From contig NZ_JAATNW010000009.1 of assembly GCF_012911815.1 (NCBI RefSeq), forward strand, positions 1-64,000: a stretch of 64,000 nt of DNA, in the 5' to 3' direction. Source of the DNA: Alteromonas ponticola (GTDB taxonomy: Bacteria; Pseudomonadota; Gammaproteobacteria; Enterobacterales; Alteromonadaceae). Shown piece after piece: positions 55,452-64,000 of this stretch (position 1 is its first letter; every line of letters starts with the position of its first letter). The position numbers and the translations under genes were made by a program. The notes below the pieces were generated by a model, which worked only from the letters and a program-made list of their open reading frames with translations, was not told the origin of the DNA and did not search any database.

Positions 55452-56528
55452 GTGCGAAAAATAATTCACGTTGATATGGATTGCTTTTACGCGGCCGTTG
55501 AAATGCGTGACAATCCTTCGCTTAGAGATATCCCCATCGCTATTGGAGGCAGTGCCAAAGGGCGGGGAGTCATCTCCACGTGTAACTATCCGGCGCGAAA
55601 ATTCGGTGTGCGTTCAGCGATGGCAACTGCTTACGCGCTAAAATTGTGTCCTAACCTTACGTTAGTGAAAGGGCGGATGGATGTGTATGTACGTGAGTCG
55701 CACAAAATCAGACAAATATTCGCTGACTATACCCATCTCATTGAGCCACTTTCTCTGGATGAGGCTTATCTCGACGTAACGCACGTACAGCTTTTTTCAG
55801 GCAGTGCAACGCGCATCGCCCAAGACATACGGCGGCGAATACAAGAGGAACTGCATCTCACCGCATCTGCGGGCGTGGCATCGTGCAAGTTTGTGGCTAA
55901 AATCGCCAGCGATGAAAACAAACCTGATGGTCTGTGTGTAATTACACCAGACAAACTCGATGAATTTGTGCGTCGATTGCCTTTAGGAAAAATTCCCGGC
56001 GTTGGTAAAGTAACGGTGCAAAAACTAAATCGTCTCGGCTTGAATACCTGCGAAGATGTACGACATTACCCATTTGAGCGCTTACAAAAAGAGTTAGGTA
56101 AGTTTGGCGTTGTCCTGTACAACAGGGCACACGGCGTGGATGAGCGTACTATTAATACGAGTAGAGAGCGTAAATCTATTGGCGTTGAACGCACCCTGGG
56201 GGAAGATATCCACACGCTAACCGAGTGCGAAAGTTTGTTACCCGGCTTGTTTGAGAAAATACAAGAGCGCGTGCAAAATTATGAAGCTCGCTCGGGGCAG
56301 GCTATCCGCATTAAATCATTAGGAGTTAAACTTAAATTTAACGATTTTCAGTTAACTACCGTTGAACATAAACATGCCCAATTATCACTTCCGTTTTTTA
56401 ACAATTTGCTAGCTGAAGCGTTCCAGCGTGCGCAGCAGCGCGCTATTAGATTAGTGGGATTGCACATTAGCCTGGCTGAAAATACCCCATTTGAACAACT
56501 GATTTTACCCTTGGATACTACAACATGA
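55452..56528 (+). CDS. dinB: DNA polymerase IV (Y family)
   Basis: This is a 358-aa translesion DNA polymerase. GTG 55452 begins MRKIIHVDMDCFYAAVE; metal-binding residues are D8, D103 and E104 (SLDEAYLDV). The thumb and little-finger domains follow, with ASDENKPDGLCVI and RERKSIGVERTLGEDI. The SOS box upstream predicts induction by DNA damage. The stop overlaps the start of the DUF1653 gene by 4 nt. Confidence 0.95.
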   Translation: MRKIIHVDMDCFYAAVEMRDNPSLRDIPIAIGGSAKGRGVISTCNYPARKFGVRSAMATAYALKLCPNLTLVKGRMDVYVRESHKIRQIFADYTHLIEPLSLDEAYLDVTHVQLFSGSATRIAQDIRRRIQEELHLTASAGVASCKFVAKIASDENKPDGLCVITPDKLDEFVRRLPLGKIPGVGKVTVQKLNRLGLNTCEDVRHYPFERLQKELGKFGVVLYNRAHGVDERTINTSRERKSIGVERTLGEDIHTLTECESLLPGLFEKIQERVQNYEARSGQAIRIKSLGVKLKFNDFQLTTVEHKHAQLSLPFFNNLLAEAFQRAQQRAIRLVGLHISLAENTPFEQLILPLDTTT

Positions 56529-56752
56529 AAAACACTAATAACCACCTGCAACCGGGATTGTACCGGCACTACAAGGGCAACGAGTATGAGGTTTTGGGTG
56601 TGGCCAGGCATTCTGAAACTGATGAATTGGTGGTGGTCTATCGACCGTGCTATGGCGAAAGAACGCTATGGGTGAGGCCGTTAACAATGTTTTGCGAGAC
56701 AGTTTGCATAAATGACCAGAATATCCCGCGCTTTGCCTATATAAAAGATTAG
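56525..56752 (+). CDS. DUF1653 small protein
   Basis: This is a 75-aa protein of the DUF1653 family, with LQPGLYRHYKGNEYEVLGVA and a GERTLWVRPLTMF segment. ATG 56525 overlaps the dinB TGA (ATGA), so it is co-translated with dinB and should share SOS control. Function is unknown; the family is a small beta-rich domain often found beside unrelated genes. Confidence 0.88.
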   Translation: MKNTNNHLQPGLYRHYKGNEYEVLGVARHSETDELVVVYRPCYGERTLWVRPLTMFCETVCINDQNIPRFAYIKD

Positions 56753-56830
56753 TCTGGATATTGGCTCTAAACAACACTTTCTACTACAGTGAACTGATAC
56801 AACATTTTCTAGCCTAAATTAAGGAATATC

Positions 56831-57682
56831 ATGAGCCTACGCCAACAGTTTGTAGTGACATTAGTGTCGATAGTATCGTTTGCTGCAGTTGCGACAGACA
56901 GATTCGCAGGAACTGAAATTAAAGATACCTCGTTAGGTGGTTCGATCCATATGCTATCCGGGCAGGGCGGTAACATCGGCGTGTCAGCGGGCGAAGATGG
57001 TATCCTGATAATTGACGACCAATATGAACCCTTAGCAGAAAAAATTGCTGCTACTCTTTCGAAACTAGGCAGCGACGCACCTAGGTTCATCATTAATACC
57101 CATTTTCATGGGGACCATACAGGCGGCAACAGCTGGTTTCATACCCACAAAAACAGCACCATCATGGCACATGAAAATGTAAGAGTGAGATTGTTGTCAG
57201 ATGAAAAAGCAGATGATGCTGCGTTACCGGTGGTGACTTACCAGGATGGCATCAAAATACATTTTAATGATGAAACGTTGGAAATCATCCATTTGCCCAA
57301 CGGACATACCGATGGTGACAGTGTGGTCTGGATCAAAGAGCCTAACATTCTGCACACCGGTGATTTGTTTTTTAATGGCCTGTTCCCCTTTATTGATTTG
57401 CAATCCGGTGGTTCGGTCGACGGGTATATCCAATCCGTAAAAACCCTGTTAGCAAAAACTAATGACACCACTAAAATCATTCCCGGGCACGGCCCGATGG
57501 CAACCAAGGCTGACTACGAAAAGTTCCTTGGTATGATTGAAGAAACTAAAGCCTTCGTGGAAAAGCACAAAGCGGACGGTAAAACCGTCGAAGATATTGT
57601 CGCGACCGGCCTGGATGATAAATGGAAAAGCTGGCACTGGAGCTTTATCACTGAAGAAAGGTGGATAAAGACGCTTTATTAG
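56831..57682 (+). CDS. Secreted metallo-beta-lactamase-fold hydrolase
   Basis: This is a 283-aa exported protein (signal about 1-22, ending AVA). Zinc ligands are HFHGDH (near 93), His in HLPNGHTDGD, Asp in HTGDLFF and His in IIPGHGPM, a complete MBL-fold site. The order fits the broad family of quinoprotein relay or cyclase-like MBL proteins, so a beta-lactamase role should not be assumed. ATG 56831 has AAGGA 5 nt upstream. The gene stands alone. Confidence 0.88.
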   Translation: MSLRQQFVVTLVSIVSFAAVATDRFAGTEIKDTSLGGSIHMLSGQGGNIGVSAGEDGILIIDDQYEPLAEKIAATLSKLGSDAPRFIINTHFHGDHTGGNSWFHTHKNSTIMAHENVRVRLLSDEKADDAALPVVTYQDGIKIHFNDETLEIIHLPNGHTDGDSVVWIKEPNILHTGDLFFNGLFPFIDLQSGGSVDGYIQSVKTLLAKTNDTTKIIPGHGPMATKADYEKFLGMIEETKAFVEKHKADGKTVEDIVATGLDDKWKSWHWSFITEERWIKTLY

Positions 57683-57874
57683 ATGAATAACAAACTCGTA
57701 AATCTTTGTTGGTAAGGTGTTTGGTCGACCGGAGACTAACAGGATTAACTCAGTGAATTAGATTTATTGATTTATAGCGTAAGGTTTGCGTACACTGTTT
57801 GCGGTTCAACAGATATAAGTTGAATTTTAATGTCGCCTTTGACGTTATATTAAAAATCTATTAAAGGAAAAATA

Positions 57875-58414
57875 ATGATAAAAAAATTTGGACTTTTAGT
57901 TGCCGTGCTTGCTCTCACTGGGTGCTCAACCTATTCGGTTAACAGATATGCGGTATCAGTTGACAACAATTCATCCCTCAAGTCGATTGAAGGCGCGAAT
58001 GTATTTGTCGGCGACTTTACCGCAGCTGAAAAAAGCTTGACGAGTATCATGTGCCGCGGTGTAGGACCCATCAAAACTCCTGACGGTCGTTCATTTGAGA
58101 TGTTTATTCAGAAAGCATTTGTTGATGAACTTAAAATGGCGAATGTTTACCAAGCTGATGCTCCAGTAGTATTGACCGGAGTGTTAGATTCTATCGACTT
58201 CTCTTCTGCGAGCGGACAGTGGAATTTAGCGCTTACAATCAATTCAAATAATGGCAATTCCCTGTCAGTTTCTGAGAACTACGAGTTTACCTCAAGTTTC
58301 TATGGTGAAACTGCGTGCAATCAGACCGCACAGGCATTAATGCCTGCAGTTCAAAATTTGATCGGTAAGATTGTTTCGAATCAAAGTTTCCCTGGTTTGC
58401 TAACCGCTAAATAG
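57875..58414 (+). CDS. Lipoprotein of unknown function
   Basis: This is a 179-aa protein with lipobox LTGC (Cys 17). The mature part has beta-rich segments (NVFVGDFTAAEKSL, VVLTGVLDSIDFSS) and two more cysteines (near 61 and 150) that may form a disulfide. I do not recognise a named family. ATG 57875 follows AAAGGA. It is a single gene with a terminator. Confidence 0.8.
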   Translation: MIKKFGLLVAVLALTGCSTYSVNRYAVSVDNNSSLKSIEGANVFVGDFTAAEKSLTSIMCRGVGPIKTPDGRSFEMFIQKAFVDELKMANVYQADAPVVLTGVLDSIDFSSASGQWNLALTINSNNGNSLSVSENYEFTSSFYGETACNQTAQALMPAVQNLIGKIVSNQSFPGLLTAK

Positions 58415-58434
58415 TTTCAATCCGTGGATACGAT

Positions 58435-58460
58435 AAGAGGGCGCTCATTGTTGCCCTCTT
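58435..58460. terminator. Terminator hairpin
   Basis: AAGAGGGC (58435-58442) pairs with GCCCTCTT (58453-58460) between the lipoprotein gene and the convergent membrane-protein gene. Only a short T run follows. Confidence 0.6.
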
Positions 58461-58500
58461 CTACCTTCAAACTTATCCATTTCAGCGTCCGGTTAATGCG

Positions 58501-59064
58501 CTAGGATAAACTATTTAATGTCTGATTGAATAAACCTGCTGCAATGTTGTAGGCGAAATAAAGGGAAATTAACCAGTGCAACCACTGCCTCTCAACCAAG
58601 ATACATAATATCAGTAACAAACAACCCACCAGCTGACTTATCACGTAAAGCTGATTAAATTGGTCAAACAAAAGATACAAAATGGTTGGTACACTGAGTA
58701 AATAAGCGGCGAATGTACCGAAAAAAATCACCCTGTTTTTTCGGTAAAACATCCATAAATCGCATTCAGAGCTTATTCGACTTGGTAGCACTGCTGAGCT
58801 AAACAAAAAGGTTAACGTTGGTAGAAAGCTTAATATAAAAAGATTACCTGCACTTTTCACCGTAAAATTTTCCATTATCTGGAAAAACGCCCACCATCCA
58901 TTAATGATCGCAGTAAAACAAACAGCCGCCCATATAAAAGGGATAGGATGCATCCTGACCCGCTGGCGTTCTTCAACCAGTCTATAAACACTCGATAACA
59001 AGTCCGCTATCGCGATACCGTAAATGATGCTTATAAAGGGAATTATGTAGTCGAACTGTTCCAT
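58501..59064 (-). CDS. Membrane protein of unknown function
   Basis: This is a 187-aa protein with about five hydrophobic helices (roughly 8-28, 43-63, 75-95, 110-132 and 140-175). No family is recognised. A short cytoplasmic loop holds basic residues (ERQRVRMHP). ATG 59064 is clear. The gene stands alone between the lipoprotein and amidohydrolase genes. Confidence 0.72.
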   Translation of the reverse strand: MEQFDYIIPFISIIYGIAIADLLSSVYRLVEERQRVRMHPIPFIWAAVCFTAIINGWWAFFQIMENFTVKSAGNLFILSFLPTLTFLFSSAVLPSRISSECDLWMFYRKNRVIFFGTFAAYLLSVPTILYLLFDQFNQLYVISQLVGCLLLILCILVERQWLHWLISLYFAYNIAAGLFNQTLNSLS

Positions 59065-59223
59065 ATCAGTGTGTTACCCCTGTCAAAATTTCCAATTCAA
59101 TGAGAACAGCAATAGAAGGGAGTAACACATCTGTTTATCTTCATTAAAGTATACCGCGCCCACGATGGCTCAATTAGTGGCCGTAACTGTGAATCACGAC
59201 CACTGCAATAGTGTGAAAGTTGC

Positions 59224-60867
59224 CTACTTTTTATTTCCCTCGAATACGGCTTTACCCGCTATCCAAGTCTGTAACACCTGGGTTTTCCAGATGTCTTCAG
59301 CGGGAATAGCGAAAATGTCCTGATCTATCAAAATAAAATCAGCCCATTTTCCCGGGGTCAGGGTGCCAATTTCATCTTCCATGTGAGCGGCGTATGCTGC
59401 ATCTAAGGTGAAGCCTCTAAATGCTTGTTCAACCGTTAACGCTTCTTCTGGATACCAGCCTTCAACGGGTTGGTTATCTCTATCCTGACGGGTCACCGCA
59501 GCATGCAGACCGTAGAACGGATTAGCCAGTTCCACTGGGAAATCAGAACCCAGAGGTACTCTTACGCCTGAATCAATCAGCGTTTGCCACGCGTAAGCGC
59601 CTTTGATCCGCTCTTTACCAACGCGATCTTCAGCCATATTCTTATCACTGGTGGCATGAGTGGGTTGCATTGAAGGCAGTACACCTAATGCTGCAAAGCG
59701 TGGCAGATCATCAATTGCAATCACCTGCGCGTGCTCAATGCGATTACGCAACGCTTTCCCCCCGACATCACTGAACGTTTTTTCAAACTGATCAAGGGCA
59801 AGTCTATTGGCTTTATCGCCAATTGCGTGATAGTTAAGTTGAAAGCCTGCGGCAATCACATCATTAAACAACCCCGGCATATCCTCTTGCGCGGTGAGTA
59901 GAAGCCCATGCTGATGCTTAGCGTCACTGTACGGCTCTAGCAATGCAGCTCCGCGGCTACCCAGCGCCCCATCACCGTAGGCCTTAACGCTGCGTATAAC
60001 GAGCATTCCATCGGGGTCGATAACTTTGCCACGTTCCAGAATGCTGCCCAACTGGGGATCGGTAGCGCTGACCATGGCATAGACGCGCAACGGCAGTGTC
60101 TCTGCTACGGCTTTAGCCAGGTAAAAAGTATAGACATTGTGACCCACGCCAGCGTCATGCATGCTGGTTATGCCCTGACTCAACAGATGTTCACCTGCGG
60201 CGCGTAACTGGGCCTCCATTACCTGTGCAGATTCAGAGGGCATGTGTTTTTCAACCATCCCCATGGCGTTATCAATAAGGACGCCGGTAGGGTTACCCTG
60301 AGCATCGCGAATAATTTCACCCCCCTCAGGATCCTTGGTTGATTTGTCGATACCCGCGATCGCTAAAGCCTTACTGTTTGCCCATCCCGCATGACCGTCT
60401 ACACGAATAAGCCAGATAGGCTTATCAATATTTAGTTTGTCCAGAGATGTTTTTTGCGGAAAGGCGCGGTCAGACCATAGTTCCTGGTTCCACCCACGTC
60501 CAGTGATCCAATTAACATCCACTTTGCCGAGCGCATACTCCGACACGGCACGGGCAGCGTCCTTTTCGCTGGTTGTCTCACGAAGATCGACCTTTAGTAG
60601 ATTATCGCCTAAGCCTAACAGGTGTCCGTGGGCGTCAATGAGTCCAGGCAACATATATTTGCCCTGACCGTCTACTACCTCGACATCATCCGGCTGGCTG
60701 TCAGGATCCAGTGCCTGCACCTTGCCATCTTTGATCAAAAGTGAGGAAAAGCTGATCAGCGTGCCATCATTGTCCAGCGTATAACCTTTTACGTTAGTGA
60801 CAAAGGTTGCTGCACTCGCCGAAAATCCAGCGAATAAAAGTAATAAAAAAACCAGTTTTTGTCGCAT
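59224..60867 (-). CDS. Exported amidohydrolase (YtcJ-like)
   Basis: This is a 547-aa metal-dependent hydrolase. A signal peptide (about 1-19, ending ASA) is present. Metal ligands include HGH in LPGLIDAHGHLLGLG, later His in YHAIGDKAN and RIEHAQVI, and Asp in PLGSDFPVE. The order matches the amidohydrolase_3 family (YtcJ, N-substituted formamide deformylase-like). The gene follows the dehydratase gene by 4 nt. The natural substrate is unknown; with a PLP dehydratase as partner it may act on an N-acyl amino acid (inference). Confidence 0.9.
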   Translation of the reverse strand: MRQKLVFLLLLFAGFSASAATFVTNVKGYTLDNDGTLISFSSLLIKDGKVQALDPDSQPDDVEVVDGQGKYMLPGLIDAHGHLLGLGDNLLKVDLRETTSEKDAARAVSEYALGKVDVNWITGRGWNQELWSDRAFPQKTSLDKLNIDKPIWLIRVDGHAGWANSKALAIAGIDKSTKDPEGGEIIRDAQGNPTGVLIDNAMGMVEKHMPSESAQVMEAQLRAAGEHLLSQGITSMHDAGVGHNVYTFYLAKAVAETLPLRVYAMVSATDPQLGSILERGKVIDPDGMLVIRSVKAYGDGALGSRGAALLEPYSDAKHQHGLLLTAQEDMPGLFNDVIAAGFQLNYHAIGDKANRLALDQFEKTFSDVGGKALRNRIEHAQVIAIDDLPRFAALGVLPSMQPTHATSDKNMAEDRVGKERIKGAYAWQTLIDSGVRVPLGSDFPVELANPFYGLHAAVTRQDRDNQPVEGWYPEEALTVEQAFRGFTLDAAYAAHMEDEIGTLTPGKWADFILIDQDIFAIPAEDIWKTQVLQTWIAGKAVFEGNKK

Positions 60868-60871
60868 AGCC

Positions 60872-61873
60872 TTACTCCTGTTCAGTAATGTTGGGTGGCT
60901 GCAGTAAATAATCAGTCTGCCATATTTTTAACATCGACTGCTGGCTGATGTTACCGCCTGTTATGAGCACAATTGCCGTCTGCCCCGGTGGTGCTGACAG
61001 GGCCCACGAGACCACCGCAGCCATACTCATAGCGCAGGTGGGTTCCACATGCAGTTTAAGTAAATGTTGCAGCCACTGCGTCCAGTATGCGATTTGCTGT
61101 TCATTGACTTCGTAGAACTCGTCGAGTTGTTGAATATAGGGAAAGGTTAAGTCACCCAGACACGGCGTGGCAGCACCATCAGCGAGTGTGTCAGGGGTTT
61201 CCATCAATGTTTCAATCTGTCCGCTCTGTATTGAGCGGGCCGCGTCATTCGCCAGCAAAGGCTCACTGCCGATGACTTTGGCATTGGGTAACAGTTCACG
61301 CGCGGTAATAAACGAGCCACTTAGCAACCCGCCTCCGCCACAGGGAGCAAAAATAGCATCAGCATGCCCGGCGTCTTCAATTGCCTCTAATGCACAGGTC
61401 CCCTGACCGGCAATAATATCTGCATGATTATAGGGGGGTATCCACACTGTACCGGGCTCGCGTGCCGCTTCAGCCACTGCAATATCTGCCTCTTTGCGCG
61501 TCTCGAAAAGCTTAAGTTCAGCGCCATAACTACGTGTGGCCGCGGCTTTCACTTCAGAAATGGTTTTTGCCGCAAAAATCGTCGCCGGGATACCAAATTC
61601 TTTCGCGGCACAGGCGACCGCCTGCGCATGATTTCCAGAGCTGTTAGCAACGATATGGTCAGGTAAGTTGCCTTGCTCTTTTAGACAGGCAACAAAATTA
61701 GTCGCTCCCCGAATTTTAAATGCCCCAACGGTTTGCAAGCAATCGGCCTTAAAAATGATGCGCTGACCCAACCACCGGTTTAATAATGTTGACTCCAAAA
61801 GTGGTGTACGCTTAATTTTATGCTGGATGCGATGATGCGCTGCCTGAATGTCAGCGAAAGAGATACTGGCCAT
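60872..61873 (-). CDS. PLP-dependent threonine/serine dehydratase family protein
   Basis: This is a 333-aa fold-type II PLP enzyme. The Schiff-base lysine lies in GAFKIRGATN; SSGNHAQAVA binds the carboxylate; GGGGLLSG holds the PLP phosphate; and LITGGNIS closes the site. It lacks the C-terminal regulatory ACT-like domain of biosynthetic IlvA, so it resembles catabolic TdcB or serine racemase. ATG 61873. It is the first gene of a two-gene unit with the amidohydrolase and is divergent from the PH-domain gene. Confidence 0.9.
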   Translation of the reverse strand: MASISFADIQAAHHRIQHKIKRTPLLESTLLNRWLGQRIIFKADCLQTVGAFKIRGATNFVACLKEQGNLPDHIVANSSGNHAQAVACAAKEFGIPATIFAAKTISEVKAAATRSYGAELKLFETRKEADIAVAEAAREPGTVWIPPYNHADIIAGQGTCALEAIEDAGHADAIFAPCGGGGLLSGSFITARELLPNAKVIGSEPLLANDAARSIQSGQIETLMETPDTLADGAATPCLGDLTFPYIQQLDEFYEVNEQQIAYWTQWLQHLLKLHVEPTCAMSMAAVVSWALSAPPGQTAIVLITGGNISQQSMLKIWQTDYLLQPPNITEQE

Positions 61874-61955
61874 TGATTATGTTGTAATTTATTTAACTGT
61901 TTGTGTTGCTACACTAACACTGTAACTAATGAAAGCGAAGAAAAAGGAGGGCTAA

Positions 61956-62330
61956 ATGGGGCTTTTAGATACTTTAATGGGGAATGCCAGCGAAACCAGT
62001 GCCGAAGAAGTGAGAGAAGAACTAGCAGCTATTTTGGCCGACAATGAGCAAGTGATTAAGGCCTATAAACTGGTACGCGATCTGGTCATTTTTACTTCTG
62101 GTCGGGTGATGTTTATCGATAAGCAGGGATTAACTGGCAGAAAGGTGAATTATCATTCTATCCCGTATCGCGCGATTACCCAGTTTGTGGTTGAATCCGC
62201 AGGGCATTTTGATACCGATTCTGAACTGACCTTATGGGTTTCAGGACAAGACTCGCCGTTAAAAATTGAACTCAGTAAACATGCCGCACAAGGCGTGCAA
62301 AAGATGTTAGCGGACAGGTTATTTGGGTAG
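61956..62330 (+). CDS. Bacterial PH-domain protein
   Basis: This is a 124-aa soluble protein of the bacterial pleckstrin-homology group (DUF1696 type). LVIFTSGRVMFIDKQGLTGR and the DSELTLWVSG strand pair are typical, with a C-terminal helix ending RLFG. ATG 61956 has GGAGG 6 nt upstream. Function is unknown. The gene converges on the peptidase gene, with a hairpin between. Confidence 0.85.
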   Translation: MGLLDTLMGNASETSAEEVREELAAILADNEQVIKAYKLVRDLVIFTSGRVMFIDKQGLTGRKVNYHSIPYRAITQFVVESAGHFDTDSELTLWVSGQDSPLKIELSKHAAQGVQKMLADRLFG

Positions 62331-62333
62331 AAG

Positions 62334-62357
62334 GAGCGTAATCGTATGATTACGCTC
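62334..62357. terminator. Hairpin between PH-domain and peptidase genes
   Basis: GAGCGTAATC (62334-62343) pairs perfectly with GATTACGCTC (62348-62357) around GTAT. It lies between convergent genes and may stop both, though no long T run is present. Confidence 0.6.
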
Positions 62358-62367
62358 AACCAGAGGA

Positions 62368-64000
62368 TTACTGCTGAGGATTGAGATTACGATTGAAGAA
62401 ATTGGTAATCGTTTTGTACAGGTGAATGCCGGTGGCTTTTCCCTTGATACTATGCTTTTTGCCAGGATAGTCCATGGTTTCAAATGGAATCGCCAGATCT
62501 TGTAAGTGCTTATAGAGACGGGTGCTGTGAGTGAACAGCACGTTGTCATCTGCCATTCCATGATAGATCAGCAGTGGCCCTTTCAGGTTTTCAGCATAGG
62601 GAAACACGGATGCGTCGGTATAAGCCTGATCGTCGGTTTGTGGGTTACCCATGTAGCGTTCAGTATAATGGGTGTCATACATACGCCAGTCAGTTACCGG
62701 TGCACCAGACACACCCGCTGCAAAATAATCAGGCGCTTTGAACATAGTCATGAGTGTCATGTAACCACCGTAACTGTGACCATGCACACCAATCCGCTCA
62801 GCGTCAACATAAGGTAACGTGCGTAAAAACTCTACACCGGCCACCTGATCATCTACTTCGATGGAACCCATTTTTTTATAAATCGGATCTTCGAACGCTT
62901 TGCCGCGATAGTTGGAACCCCGGTTATCGACACTGAATACCACATAACCCTGGTCAACCCAGTGCTGCATGAGTAAACCACGACCCCCATACCACTTATT
63001 TTGTACCACTTGTGCATGTGGGCCACCATATAAAAACACGATGGCAGGGCGCTTCTTATCAAGGTTTTCAGGTTTGAATATGCGATAGTGCAGGGTAGCG
63101 TTATCTTTAGTCTGGAAAGTGCCAAACTCAGGTTTTGTCCATCCTGCCATATAGGGGGTCAATGGATGCGCGTCGTCCAGCTTGTTTTCTTCAAGCCAGG
63201 TAATTTGGTTACCGTCGGCTTTGTGCAAGCTGACCTGCGGCGGGCGGTTGACGGTTGAAAAACTATCTACGTAAACACCGGCATCTGAGCTGAATTCAAC
63301 ATCGTGAAACCCATCTTCAGAGGTAATACGCGAAATTTTGCCGCCGGCAAGTGGAACAGAGTAAAGGTGGCTTTCAATGGGCGTATCTTTGCGGCCGGTA
63401 AAATAGACCATCCCTTTCTTTTCGTTGATGGCTTCGAGCTTATCTACGACCCACTCACCCTGAGTAAGCTGGCGCACCTGCTTGCCGTCATTATCCATCA
63501 GGTAAAGGTGTTTGAAACCATCTTTTTCCGAGGCCCAGATAAACTGCGGTGACTGTTTCAAAAAGCTTAAATCATCATGCAGGTTGACCCAGGTGTTGCT
63601 TTGCTCGCGAAGTAACACTTTCTGGGATTCTGCCTTAACATTATAAGCACGTAATTCAAGTTGTTGTTGATCGCGGCTTTGCCACTGGTAGGTAAACGTT
63701 TTGCTATCCGGCATCCAGTTTCCCCGAGCCAGGTAAATGTCTTCGTTCTTACCCAGATCTACCCACTGTCGCGCATTGTCTGCGATGTGCTGAATGGCCA
63801 GTGCAATTTTCACATTGGCCTTACCCGCCGCAGGGTATTTTTGCTCAATCATTTTAATTTCATCGGCGTAAATCTCTGAGCGGGTAATCACTTCTACCGG
63901 CGATTCATCGACTTTGGTAAAGGCGATATAGCGTTCATCAGGCGACCACCAATAACCCGTCATGCGGCTCATTTCTTCCTGAGCCACAAACTCGGCCATG
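62368..64000 (-). CDS. Dipeptidyl peptidase IV (S9B), 5' end outside window
   Basis: This is the C-terminal part (543 aa visible) of a S9B serine peptidase that releases Xaa-Pro dipeptides. The frame is open at the right edge; the apparent ATG at 63999 is internal because VAQEEMSRMTGYWWSPD lies deep in family members and includes the double-Glu region that binds the substrate N-terminus. The catalytic domain has Ser in GHSYGGYMTLM, Asp in GMADDNVLF and His in GKKHSIKG. The gene should be about 200 residues longer. It adds to the peptide-degrading enzymes of the region. Confidence 0.94.
   Translation of the reverse strand, partial: MAEFVAQEEMSRMTGYWWSPDERYIAFTKVDESPVEVITRSEIYADEIKMIEQKYPAAGKANVKIALAIQHIADNARQWVDLGKNEDIYLARGNWMPDSKTFTYQWQSRDQQQLELRAYNVKAESQKVLLREQSNTWVNLHDDLSFLKQSPQFIWASEKDGFKHLYLMDNDGKQVRQLTQGEWVVDKLEAINEKKGMVYFTGRKDTPIESHLYSVPLAGGKISRITSEDGFHDVEFSSDAGVYVDSFSTVNRPPQVSLHKADGNQITWLEENKLDDAHPLTPYMAGWTKPEFGTFQTKDNATLHYRIFKPENLDKKRPAIVFLYGGPHAQVVQNKWYGGRGLLMQHWVDQGYVVFSVDNRGSNYRGKAFEDPIYKKMGSIEVDDQVAGVEFLRTLPYVDAERIGVHGHSYGGYMTLMTMFKAPDYFAAGVSGAPVTDWRMYDTHYTERYMGNPQTDDQAYTDASVFPYAENLKGPLLIYHGMADDNVLFTHSTRLYKHLQDLAIPFETMDYPGKKHSIKGKATGIHLYKTITNFFNRNLNPQQ

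Noticed and set aside
56831..57682. Beta-lactamase resistance gene
   Set aside because: MBL-fold ligands are present, but the family is broad and nothing points to antibiotic hydrolysis.
63997..63999. ATG as start of the dipeptidyl peptidase IV
   Set aside because: The N-terminal propeller is missing and the residues are internal in the family; the gene runs off the window.

Overview
The window reads as chromosome of a marine gammaproteobacterium close to Alteromonadaceae (Alteromonas or a relative). The evidence is a Na+-translocating NADH:quinone reductase operon (nqrABCDEF) with apbE and nqrM, a FabV enoyl reductase, an Oar-like TonB-dependent receptor, a DUF4212/sodium:solute symporter pair, PEP carboxylase, a malate dehydrogenase divergent from argR, and several secreted or lipoprotein peptidases. 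This is family-level inference from gene content, not a phylogenetic result. Many genes start at GTG or TTG, and I moved several starts to the codon that carries a Shine-Dalgarno sequence.

Layout. 1-681: non-coding DNA full of hairpins, with two terminators. 682-11882: the most unusual block. Two paralogous secreted S8 (subtilisin) proteases with SLH-like C-terminal repeats flank a minus-strand signalling cassette. The cassette encodes a secreted protein of unknown function, an FHA-GAF protein, a Ser/Thr kinase with one membrane segment and a TPR tail, a sensor-less NarL-type histidine kinase and its LuxR/NarL-type response regulator. An AGGG(G)/CCCCT-type inverted repeat precedes both proteases. 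12080-15232: aldo-keto reductase and acetyl-CoA synthetase. 15247-18576: an operon of rimK, an aspartoacylase-like enzyme, a RimB-like aspartic peptidase and a solute-binding protein. 18834-21506: MscS-like channel and a two-subunit sodium symporter. 21615-22104: tRNA-Leu(CAG), then a tandemly repeated structured element that carries a copy of the tRNA 3' end.

22242-32674: prolyl oligopeptidase lipoprotein, small membrane proteins, FAS1 protein, TPR lipoprotein, 2-oxoglutarate oxygenase-like protein, udk-nupC nucleoside salvage pair, and a PhnD-like binding protein with a membrane partner. 33061-36096: a large TonB-dependent receptor. 36575-42506: DJ-1/PfpI protein, argR, mdh, a PEP-CTERM protein and ppc. 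42739-47754: fklB, a TRAP transporter of the 2-oxoacid type and fabV. 48193-55330: nqrA-F, apbE and nqrM, that is the sodium pump plus the factors that flavinylate and mature it. 55452-56752: SOS-regulated dinB with a DUF1653 gene. 56831-64000: metallo-beta-lactamase-fold protein, lipoprotein, membrane protein, amidohydrolase/dehydratase pair, PH-domain protein and a partial dipeptidyl peptidase IV.

Together these genes suggest a heterotroph that degrades protein outside the cell (S8, S9A and S9B peptidases), takes up products through a TonB receptor and sodium- or TRAP-driven transporters, and feeds acetate and 2-oxoacids into central metabolism (Acs, Mdh, Ppc) while NQR supplies the sodium gradient. 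The protease/Ser-Thr kinase/FHA/two-component cassette is the best candidate for an undescribed system.
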